Positions 47,269-54,887 of a stretch of DNA of 64,000 bases are shown in pieces (positions within the stretch are counted from its first letter, which is position 1; each line of letters starts with the position of its first letter). Below the pieces are notes generated by a model that was given only the letters and a program-made list of their open reading frames with translations, was not told the DNA's origin and made no database searches. This stretch comes from an uncultured Prevotella sp. (GTDB lineage: Bacteria > Bacteroidota > Bacteroidia > Bacteroidales > Bacteroidaceae): contig CALFGU010000117.1 in the NCBI GenBank assembly GCA_937877685.1, forward strand, positions 1-64,000. The letters run 5' to 3'. The translations under genes were made by a program, and so were the position numbers.

Positions 47269-48765
47269 ATGAGTGCAGACAAAAATACGGCCGCTATAGG
47301 CTTTGAACAGAAGATTTGGGAGGCTGCCGACACGCTCCGTGGCAACCTAAACGCGGCGGAATATGAGGGCGTTGTGTTGGGATTAATCTTCCTGAAGTAC
47401 ATCTCCGACAAGTTTGAGAGCAAGTATCAAGAGCTCCTTGCCGACGAGTATGCCGACGCCGAGGACAAGGACGAATACATGGCGGACAACGTCTTCTTCG
47501 TGCCACCTACGGCGCGCTGGAAGGCCATCTCTGCCGTGGCACATACGCCCGAAATCGGACAGAAAATTGACGATGCCATGCGCGAGATTGAGGACAACAA
47601 CCCCCGCCTCAAGGGCATCCTGCCCAAAAACTATGCCCGCAAGGAGCTCGACAAGCGCCGACTGGGCGATGTGGTGGACCTCTTCACGAATGTTGAGATG
47701 CTCTCGGCTGGCGAGGAGAAGGACCTCCTGGGCCGTGCCTACGAATACTGCCTCATGATGTTTGCATCCATGGAGGGCAAGAATGCGGGCGAGTTCTACA
47801 CCCCCTCGTGCATCGTGCGCACCATCGTTGAAATCCTCCAGCCCTACAAGGGGCGCATCTACGACCCCGCCTGCGGTTCGGGAGGTATGTTCGTGCAGAG
47901 CGCCAAGTTCATCAAGAACCATCAGCGCGACCTTCACAACATCTCCATCTACGGTCAGGAGGCCAACCCAAATACGTGGAAGATGTGTCACATGAACCTC
48001 GCCATCCGCGGATTGGAAGGCAACCTCGGCACCTTTGCCGACACCTTCTTCGACGACCAACACCCCACGCTCAAGGCCGACTTCATCATGGCCAACCCAC
48101 CCTTCAACCTCGACAAGTGGGGGCAGGACAAGCTCCAGGACGACGTGCGCTGGAAGTTCGGACTTCCGCCCTCGGGCAATGCCAACTTCGCGTGGGTGCA
48201 ACACATGATTCACCACCTTTCGCCCACGGGCAAGATAGGCCTTGTGCTCGCCAACGGTTCGCTCTCGTCGCAGACGGGTGGCGAAGGCGACATCCGCCGT
48301 GCCATCATCGAAGCCGACCTCGTAGAGGGCATCATCGCCCTGCCCAGCCAGCTCTTCTATAGCACCGGCATCCCCGTGTGCCTATGGTTCCTCAGCCGTC
48401 AGAAGGCACAACCCGGCAAGACCCTCTTCATCGATGCCCGAGGTATGGGCACCATGGTAACCCGCCGCCTGCGCGAACTCTCTGCCGAGACCGACATACG
48501 CCGCCTTGCCGACACCTTCGAAGCCTTCCGCCAGGGCACACTCGAGGATGAAAAGGGCTATTGCGCCGTAGTCACCACCGCCGACATCAAGGCGCAGGAC
48601 TACATCCTCACCCCCGGACGCTACGTAGGCATTGCCGAAGCCGAGGACGACGGCGAACCCTTCGAAGAGAAGACCGCACGCATCACCGCCGAACTCTCCC
48701 GCTCACACGAGTTAGAGGAGGAGATAAAGAAGCAATTGGGTGGTATTGGAATAGAAATCGAGTAA
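47269..48765 (+). CDS. hsdM: Type I restriction-modification DNA methyltransferase subunit HsdM
   Basis: HsdM N6-methylates adenine and with HsdS forms the modification core. The N-terminal helical HsdM_N domain (about 10-140) is followed by the methyltransferase with motif I D-P-A-C-G-S-G-G (about 199-206) and motif IV N-P-P-F (about 276-279). The 498 residues are complete. The gene is visibly GC-richer than the chromosome around it and uses C/G-ending codons, like hsdR and unlike the genes in between, so acquisition from another source is likely. Confidence 0.97.
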   Translation: MSADKNTAAIGFEQKIWEAADTLRGNLNAAEYEGVVLGLIFLKYISDKFESKYQELLADEYADAEDKDEYMADNVFFVPPTARWKAISAVAHTPEIGQKIDDAMREIEDNNPRLKGILPKNYARKELDKRRLGDVVDLFTNVEMLSAGEEKDLLGRAYEYCLMMFASMEGKNAGEFYTPSCIVRTIVEILQPYKGRIYDPACGSGGMFVQSAKFIKNHQRDLHNISIYGQEANPNTWKMCHMNLAIRGLEGNLGTFADTFFDDQHPTLKADFIMANPPFNLDKWGQDKLQDDVRWKFGLPPSGNANFAWVQHMIHHLSPTGKIGLVLANGSLSSQTGGEGDIRRAIIEADLVEGIIALPSQLFYSTGIPVCLWFLSRQKAQPGKTLFIDARGMGTMVTRRLRELSAETDIRRLADTFEAFRQGTLEDEKGYCAVVTTADIKAQDYILTPGRYVGIAEAEDDGEPFEEKTARITAELSRSHELEEEIKKQLGGIGIEIE

Positions 48766-48781
48766 ATACAACCCTATCAAT

Positions 48782-48947
48782 TCAAATGTTCAACTATCGA
48801 TATTGCAAATGTTTGTATTGCAGAATTGCAAATATTTATAATGGAATAATCCGTGTAAATGATTGAATATCTAATATATAAATTGCATTTTTGCAAATGT
48901 TGTTGTGTGGACATCGCAAATGTTTGTATCTTTGTGGTGCAAATAAA
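48782..48947. promoter_or_regulatory. 23-bp-periodic GCAAATGTT repeats upstream of fic
   Basis: GCAAATGTT-type nonamers begin at 48782 (TCAAATGTT), 48805, 48828 (GCAAATATT), 48893, 48916 and 48939 (GCAAATAAA). They form two groups of three, each with exactly 23-base spacing, separated by 65 bases between 48828 and 48893. The last group overlaps the promoter of the fic gene. They look like operator or iteron sites. Confidence 0.65.
48902..48934 (+). promoter_or_regulatory. Promoter of the first fic gene
   Basis: TATCTTTG (48927-48934) is the -7 element and GTTG (48902-48905) the -33 candidate with a 21-base spacer. The repeat units at 48893 and 48916 overlap both elements. Confidence 0.6.
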
Positions 48948-48959
48948 TACAGAAATAAT

Positions 48960-50123
48960 ATGGCAGAAACAAATGGAATAAAACTTCGTCTTCCGAACAT
49001 CGGTTTTGATATGCCTATCACTGATGCTATTATGGAATTAGAAAAGTTGCGCTACAAGAGGTTAGGCGGCTCTACATATCCGTGTATATTCTTTCAGTTG
49101 CAACATATTTTCCACATGTTGGAAAGTATTGGTTCTGCTCGTATTGAAGGTAACAATACTACAATCATGGATTATGTGGAAACGGCTAAACTGAATAATC
49201 CTCAATATAAACTATTCGGTGACGAAGAGGGCATAAAGCAAATTGAGAATGGAGAAGAAGCCATGCAATACATCGAAGAAAATATTGATAGTATTGAAAT
49301 CAATAAACATTTTCTTCGTGAACTCCATGCCTTGACCGTTAAGGATTTGGACCCTGCAAAAGAGGGGGCAAGAAATCCTGGGCTCTTCCGTTCGTGCAAT
49401 GTCAAGATTAGCAAGTCAACCCATATTCCACCTGACTATACGCAAGTGGAAGCCTTGATAGACGAGCTCATTGACTTCATCAATGAGGAATGTTCTCCAA
49501 AATACGACCTCTTGAAGGTAGCTATCGCACACCACCGTTTTGTTTGGATTCATCCCTTTGAGAATGGTAATGGGCGCGTAGTGCGCTTGTTTACTTATGC
49601 TATATTGTTAAAAAAGAAGATATTCTATCGAAACGAGCGTATCGTTAATCCTACGGCCGTATTCTGTTCAGACAGGCAGAAATACTACGATTATCTTTCT
49701 ATGGCAGATGAGGGTACTGATCGTGGATTGATTGCGTGGGCGGAATATATGTTGGCTGGTTTGAAGACTGAAATAGAAAAAGTGGATAAGTTGTTGGATT
49801 ATGATTATCTGTTCAAACACATTTTGATACCAACTATCGACGATGCTTTTGAAAACAGATACATCAATGATGTTGAATACGAAGTACTGAAAATATCCCT
49901 TCAGAAACAAGTTGTTCAAGCCTCTGATATTGGAAAAGTTTTAGGAAAGAATAGCCCTGAAGTATCCCGTATTATCCGTTCTTTAAGGGATAAGAAAATG
50001 CTTATGCCTATTCAAGAGAACGCACGCAAGTATTATCCATTATTCAATAACAGTAAGCTCATACGAAGCATTATCACAAAGTTGGACGAGAATGGTTTCC
50101 TGCCTAATAACTTGAATAATTAA
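48960..50123 (+). CDS. Fic-family protein (class II inhibitory motif)
   Basis: The Fic core H-P-F-E-N-G-N-G-R-V-V-R (from about residue 198) is intact, so AMP or another nucleoside monophosphate could be transferred to a protein hydroxyl. The inhibitory helix S-A-R-I-E-G (59-64) matches the class II [S/T]xxxE[G/N] consensus. A C-terminal winged-helix-like region (about 320-385: QASDIGKVLGKNSPEVSRII) may bind DNA. The ATG at 48960 begins MAETNGIKLR; the frame is open from 48891 but that part overlaps the promoter. It sits between hsdM and hsdS. The target is unknown. Confidence 0.92.
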   Translation: MAETNGIKLRLPNIGFDMPITDAIMELEKLRYKRLGGSTYPCIFFQLQHIFHMLESIGSARIEGNNTTIMDYVETAKLNNPQYKLFGDEEGIKQIENGEEAMQYIEENIDSIEINKHFLRELHALTVKDLDPAKEGARNPGLFRSCNVKISKSTHIPPDYTQVEALIDELIDFINEECSPKYDLLKVAIAHHRFVWIHPFENGNGRVVRLFTYAILLKKKIFYRNERIVNPTAVFCSDRQKYYDYLSMADEGTDRGLIAWAEYMLAGLKTEIEKVDKLLDYDYLFKHILIPTIDDAFENRYINDVEYEVLKISLQKQVVQASDIGKVLGKNSPEVSRIIRSLRDKKMLMPIQENARKYYPLFNNSKLIRSIITKLDENGFLPNNLNN

Positions 50124-50169
50124 AGGGTGAATATTTGAGGAATAGGAGGTCTTAGGATTGAATTACACT

Positions 50170-50295
50170 ATGAAACAATTTAGCAAAAATCAACTAAAGA
50201 AATTGGGCAAGCGACTTCGTGATGCTCAAAATCCTATCTGTTATAGGTCTTCTTGGTATAATTCTTTGATGTATGGAAGAATGGAAAGAGTATAA
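50170..50295 (+). CDS. Short ORF before hsdS, possible gene remnant
   Basis: ATG at 50170 encodes 41 residues (M-K-Q-F-S-K-N-Q-L-K-K-L-G-K-R-L-R-D) and overlaps the hsdS start by 23 bases in another frame. The helical start reminds me of the N-terminus of small RelA/SpoT-domain proteins, but the catalytic part is absent. It is either a truncated remnant or a leader peptide for hsdS. Confidence 0.3.
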   Translation: MKQFSKNQLKKLGKRLRDAQNPICYRSSWYNSLMYGRMERV

Positions 50296-51505
50296 GTTGG
50301 GGGAAGTTATGGATGTAAAGGGAGGTAAAAGATTACCAAAAGGTGTCAATCTGACAAACGTCCCTAATAGTCATCCTTACATAAGGGTTCGAGATTTAGG
50401 CAATGTAAAAACAATTGAACTAAACTCTTCATATGAATATGTAGATGATGAAACGCAAAAGTCAATTTCTCGTTACATAGTCAATGAAGGTGATATTATA
50501 ATTTCTATTGTCGGAACTATTGGTTTGGTTAGCATTATTGGTAAAAGTTTAAACGATGCCAATCTAACAGAAAATTGTGTCAAATTAGTTAATATAAAAG
50601 GATTTGATAAAAATTTCTTGTATTATTTTTTGACATCATGCTTTGGTAAACAAGAAATTGAAAAGGGTATTGTTGGTGCTGTTCAAGCGAAGTTGCCAAT
50701 AAAAAATATTCAGAATATAACTATAACAGCGCCTTCCCTCCCCACTCAACAAAAGATAGCGAACATCCTCTCCTCCCTCGACGATAAAATCGAAGTAAAC
50801 CGTCGCATCAACGAGCAATTAGAGGAGCTGGCACAAGCCCTCTTCAAATCATGGTTTGTGGATTTTGAACCTTTCAAAGACTCCGAGTTTGTGGAGAGTG
50901 AATTGGGGATGATTCCGAAGGGGTGGAAGGTAGGGAAAGCAGAGGATTTTTATAAAATAACAATAGGTAAGACTCCACCAAGAAAGGAACAAGTATGGTT
51001 TACTGAATCAATAGATGATGTAAAATGGGTGTCTATATCAGATATGGGTAATTGTGGTTGCTTTATTGCAGATTCATCAGAATACTTGACTAATGAAGCA
51101 ATACAAAAATTCAATATAGGCATAGTGCCAGAAGATACCATTTTATTAAGTTTCAAATTGACTATTGGGCGCGTAGCCATAGCTATGTGTGATTTAACGA
51201 CAAATGAAGCCATAGCAAGATTTTGTTTGTCAGATAATGCGTTAAGGGAATACACCTATTTGATGTTGAAACAGTATAATTATGCTAATTTAGGTAGCAC
51301 TTCATCAATTGCTACGGCTGTTAATTCTAAAATAATTAAGCAAATGAGAGTGTTAATGCCTCAAAGTAATGTGCTCGAAGAATTCAATAAGGTATTGAAA
51401 CCTTTGTTTGAAAACATCAAAAAGAACCAACAAGAAATCACCCACCTCACCGCCCTGCGCGACACTCTGTTACCCAAGTTGATGTCGGGAGAGATAAAAG
51501 TTTAG
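50273..51505 (+). CDS. hsdS: Type I restriction-modification specificity subunit HsdS
   Basis: HsdS has two target-recognition domains, each ending in a coiled-coil spacer. The first spacer L-P-T-Q-Q-K-I-A-N-I-L-S-S-L-D-D-K-I-E (about 160-178), then S-W-F-V-D-F-E-P-F, and the last (about 375-405, N-Q-Q-E-I-T-H-L-T-A-L-R-D-T-L-L-P-K-L-M) are all intact. The two TRDs recognise the two halves of a bipartite site, which cannot be predicted. It is AT-rich compared with hsdM and hsdR. No second hsdS copy or inverted repeats for shuffling are present. Confidence 0.95.
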   Translation: MEEWKEYKLGEVMDVKGGKRLPKGVNLTNVPNSHPYIRVRDLGNVKTIELNSSYEYVDDETQKSISRYIVNEGDIIISIVGTIGLVSIIGKSLNDANLTENCVKLVNIKGFDKNFLYYFLTSCFGKQEIEKGIVGAVQAKLPIKNIQNITITAPSLPTQQKIANILSSLDDKIEVNRRINEQLEELAQALFKSWFVDFEPFKDSEFVESELGMIPKGWKVGKAEDFYKITIGKTPPRKEQVWFTESIDDVKWVSISDMGNCGCFIADSSEYLTNEAIQKFNIGIVPEDTILLSFKLTIGRVAIAMCDLTTNEAIARFCLSDNALREYTYLMLKQYNYANLGSTSSIATAVNSKIIKQMRVLMPQSNVLEEFNKVLKPLFENIKKNQQEITHLTALRDTLLPKLMSGEIKV

Positions 51506-51589
51506 TTGTAATTAGTATTATATTATACACCTCTTCTTTGTTATAGAGAAATTGGGAATAATCATTGATAATGAATTAAAAGTAATATT

Positions 51590-53902
51590 ATGGCACAGCA
51601 AAAATCTGTACGTATGTTCTTGTTAGAAGCTATTAAGAGTTTATCAAAGGAAGATTTTGACGAGTTGGTTCGTATATTTCAGAGGTCATATCTACATAAC
51701 GATGAAGTTGTTTTTGTAGATGGAGCAAATGATGGAGGATGCGATATAAAAATCTTCGAAAACAAGAAAGAAATAAAGAAATGTGTTCAGATAACAATTC
51801 AGAAACTAATTGACAGGAAGCTCAAAGAAGATCTAGGAAAGGCTTCTAGTATGATGTCTCAATATGGATATTCTAATAAATTTGATTTTTTCTGTTCTGT
51901 TTCGTTATCGGAAGAAAAAATTGAGGAATATAAAAAATATGCAATTGACACATATGATATAGACCTAGATATCTATGAAGCAAAGCGATTATCACAATTA
52001 GCTCCTTCAGATGTCATTGATTATATTTACTCATTACACTCAGATGTGGTGTTAAAACCTGAACAAATGGATATAGATAGGGCTACTAAAACACTGTATG
52101 ACCTATTAGCAAATGGTAAGGCTTCTTCTGATATAAAGAATAGTTTTGTGGATTCCGTTATTATTTCCATATTATATGAAAAAGCTCCAATAGAAGTCCT
52201 TTTATTGAAAGAAGAACTCGAACGTAGATTAGGAAAGAGTATTCCTGATATCATTCATCTTATTAATAATTTAAAATCTGATCAACGTGTTATAAAAGAT
52301 TCCCAAAATGAAAAACTTATACGTTTATCAGAAGGTGAGTTTTTTAATGTCCAGGAAATATTGGCTTTTTCTACAAAAATAGAAAAAGATTTTTGTACAG
52401 AATTTGAAGCAATTTTATCCAAATATCAAATAAATAGTACTCCTGTAATTTTAAACGAGCTAAAACAATTATACAAATATAACTATTCAAACGATATTGA
52501 CTATCATTCAAAAAACGAAGAAATTGGTTATACTAAAATATTTGAAGGATTCAAGAAATATATTCTTAATATCATTGGTAATAAAGAAGAAATAGACTCT
52601 TTAATTGCTGACATTAGAGAACTATGCGAGAATAATAGCTATCTTAATAAAATTAGTGCAGGTGAATCTTTTTTGAGTCTATATAAATCAGATAGATTAG
52701 AATTATATCTTAATCAAAAAGAAAAAGATATATATTTGGACACGCCAACTTTTGTATATCTATTATGTATGTACTATGGCATAGAAAGAAATGATTGGGA
52801 CAACCCTTTTTATCGTTCAATGAAAAGTTTAATCAAGTTCAAAGAAATATATCCCAATAAAGTTAAACTATTTATTTTTCAAGATTATTTAGGGGAGGTT
52901 GTTGGTGAAATTCAAAAGGCTCTCCAGTATTCGAAGTTTGAAAGATATCCCTTCTTTAATGAACTAGGAGGTACTAGCAATACCTTGTACAATTATTACG
53001 AGTATTTAAAAAAATCAGACCTCTTTGAAGATGAAGATGACATAAGTTCTTTCAATGATTTTATGGATGCTTTGGGAGCCGAAAATACGGATCCTGAAGA
53101 CACTGCATTCTATACAAATACTTTTAATTTTTTAAAAGAGGTTATTGAAAATCTTGATATAGAAATAATAGAAAGATCTTATGATGATAACTATTCTCAA
53201 ATAAAAGAATTATATGAAAAGATTCTATTAAAAGAGAGCAGAAATAAATCAGAGACGGCAATTCGTAATGATGTAAATCAAGTCATATCATTGTTGCAGA
53301 ACGACGATGATACGGACCTTTATCTAACCACATGGGACACAACAATCCATCTACTAAGAAATGAAGTGTTAGATAAAATCCAAGGGAAATATTATTACTT
53401 TAATGTATATAATCCTGCTAAGCTATCCAACAAAATTGCACTGGAAAACTTCAACATAGATGGGTCGGCTTTAACCAATGAGATATTTGCTTATGCAGAT
53501 AAAAAATATGATATAACTAATCGCGTAAAGAGTTTGTTGGAAATAATAACTCCTTATCTAAAAGAGAATAATAAAGGTTCTTGTTCTTTGCTTAGAAAAT
53601 TATCCAAACTTAGAAAACAGCAACTTGAAGATAAAAATCCTATTGATGAGAATAGTGTTGAGAAAAAGAAACTGCCAATAGAGGAAATTGTTATGATGCT
53701 TATTCCGAACAAAGAAAGGATAGGGAGAGATTCTAGTATCTTAGATAAATTTTCCAGATTCATGAGTTTGGAAGAAAATTCAGATTACATTATAGAAATT
53801 ATAGATCAAGCATCTAAGTTGAAGGATTACAGGTCTTTCGATTTTACAGAGTATTTTTCTAAAATTGAATCAATTGATTTGGCTGCACCTAGAAATGAGT
53901 AA
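51590..53902 (+). CDS. 770-aa protein with Mrr-like N-terminus and PIN-like C-terminal region
   Basis: I do not recognise a named family for the full length. Residues about 1-150 look like a restriction-type (Mrr/PD-D/ExK) domain: a helical start (F-L-L-E-A-I-K-S-L-S-K-E-D-F-D-E-L-V), then D-G-G-C-D-I (48-53) and K-K-C-V-Q-I-T-I-Q-K (63-72), where the usual QxK is shifted. About 160-250 could be a winged helix. From about 378 a PIN-like part begins (I-Y-L-D-T-P-T-F-V-Y-L-L), with acidic candidates Glu436/Glu440 (G-E-V-V-G-E-I) and Asp583 (T-T-W-D-T). It lies between hsdS and a second fic gene, 84 bases after hsdS, and is strongly AT-rich. A defence nuclease is the best inference. Confidence 0.6.
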   Translation: MAQQKSVRMFLLEAIKSLSKEDFDELVRIFQRSYLHNDEVVFVDGANDGGCDIKIFENKKEIKKCVQITIQKLIDRKLKEDLGKASSMMSQYGYSNKFDFFCSVSLSEEKIEEYKKYAIDTYDIDLDIYEAKRLSQLAPSDVIDYIYSLHSDVVLKPEQMDIDRATKTLYDLLANGKASSDIKNSFVDSVIISILYEKAPIEVLLLKEELERRLGKSIPDIIHLINNLKSDQRVIKDSQNEKLIRLSEGEFFNVQEILAFSTKIEKDFCTEFEAILSKYQINSTPVILNELKQLYKYNYSNDIDYHSKNEEIGYTKIFEGFKKYILNIIGNKEEIDSLIADIRELCENNSYLNKISAGESFLSLYKSDRLELYLNQKEKDIYLDTPTFVYLLCMYYGIERNDWDNPFYRSMKSLIKFKEIYPNKVKLFIFQDYLGEVVGEIQKALQYSKFERYPFFNELGGTSNTLYNYYEYLKKSDLFEDEDDISSFNDFMDALGAENTDPEDTAFYTNTFNFLKEVIENLDIEIIERSYDDNYSQIKELYEKILLKESRNKSETAIRNDVNQVISLLQNDDDTDLYLTTWDTTIHLLRNEVLDKIQGKYYYFNVYNPAKLSNKIALENFNIDGSALTNEIFAYADKKYDITNRVKSLLEIITPYLKENNKGSCSLLRKLSKLRKQQLEDKNPIDENSVEKKKLPIEEIVMMLIPNKERIGRDSSILDKFSRFMSLEENSDYIIEIIDQASKLKDYRSFDFTEYFSKIESIDLAAPRNE

Positions 53903-53907
53903 TTCTT

Positions 53908-54882
53908 ATGTACACCCCTCCATTTACCATAACCGACGAGATATTGCAACTGATCTCTGAGATTTCAGAGCAGATAGGGGCATTGAATGTCATGCTGGGT
54001 GAGCGCATGCCGTCGCCCATGCTACGCAAGGAGAATCAGATAAAGACGATTCACTCCTCGCTGGCCATTGAGCACAACAGCCTCTCGCTACAGCAGGTGA
54101 CCGATGTGATAGATGGCAAGCATGTGCTGGGCGCTCCCAATGAGATACAAGAGGTGAAGAATGCCCTGCAAGCCTATCAGCTGATGCAACAACTGGATGC
54201 CTTCGAAGAGGCTGACCTGCTCCGTGCACATGGGTTGATGATGGCCGACCTGGTAGATGGTGCTGGAAAGTATCGCCAGGCGGGTGTGGGCGTGTTTGAC
54301 AACGATAGGTGCATACATGTGGCACCACCTGCATGGCGTGTTCCTCAACTGATGGCCGACTTGTTTGAATGGTTGAAGCAAACTAAGGCGCATCCTCTGA
54401 TCAGCAGTTGCGTATTTCACTATGAATTTGAGTTTATCCATCCTTTTATGGACGGAAACGGACGCATGGGGCGCTACTGGCAAACCCTGTTGCTCAGTCA
54501 TTGGAAGGGAATCTTTGCTTGGATTCCCGTTGAGACAATGGTGAAGAAGCATCAGGAGCAATACTACAACGCCATCGCACAATCTGATGCGCAAGGCGAT
54601 AGCACAGTGTTTATCACCTTCATGCTGAAATGCATATTGGAAACAATCAATCAAGAGAAGATAGTAACGGATAAAGTAACGGATAAAGTAACGGATAAAT
54701 CCGAAGACAAGATACTGGCACTTATCCAAAACAACCCTTCAATAACCACACCTGAAATGATGCGCCAGTTAGCGATGTCAGATAGTGGTGTGCGCAAGAT
54801 ATTGCGTAAACTACAGAAAGAGAAGCGTCTGTGTCGTGTAGGAGCGAATAAAAATGGGTATTGGGAAATCTTGCAAAAATAA
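53908..54882 (+). CDS. Fic-family protein with C-terminal winged helix
   Basis: The Fic motif H-P-F-M-D-G-N-G-R-M-G-R (about 177-188) is intact. The inhibitory segment is S-S-L-A-I-E-H-N, where the residue after Glu is His rather than Gly/Asn, so autoinhibition may be altered. A tandem V-T-D-K repeat links the Fic core to a C-terminal winged-helix-like domain (about 270-322: TTPEMMRQLAMSDSGVRKIL), which implies DNA binding. It starts 5 bases after the 770-aa gene and ends 5 bases before hsdR, so it belongs to the same transcript. Base composition is intermediate. Confidence 0.9.
   Translation: MYTPPFTITDEILQLISEISEQIGALNVMLGERMPSPMLRKENQIKTIHSSLAIEHNSLSLQQVTDVIDGKHVLGAPNEIQEVKNALQAYQLMQQLDAFEEADLLRAHGLMMADLVDGAGKYRQAGVGVFDNDRCIHVAPPAWRVPQLMADLFEWLKQTKAHPLISSCVFHYEFEFIHPFMDGNGRMGRYWQTLLLSHWKGIFAWIPVETMVKKHQEQYYNAIAQSDAQGDSTVFITFMLKCILETINQEKIVTDKVTDKVTDKSEDKILALIQNNPSITTPEMMRQLAMSDSGVRKILRKLQKEKRLCRVGANKNGYWEILQK
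54664..54699 (+). repeat. Three tandem 12-bp GTAACGGATAAA repeats inside fic
   Basis: Three exact copies encode V-T-D-K three times in the linker between the Fic domain and the winged helix. Changes in copy number would stay in frame and only change linker length. Confidence 0.85.
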
Positions 54883-54887
54883 AAGAA

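Noticed and set aside
47383..48216. 277-codon open frame antisense to hsdM
   Set aside because: It lies entirely within the intact hsdM gene; long antisense frames are expected in GC-rich coding sequence, and the product has no recognisable motif.
50273..51505. Phase-variable hsdS shuffling system
   Set aside because: Only one hsdS is present, and no inverted hsdS fragment or site-specific recombinase gene was seen in the island.
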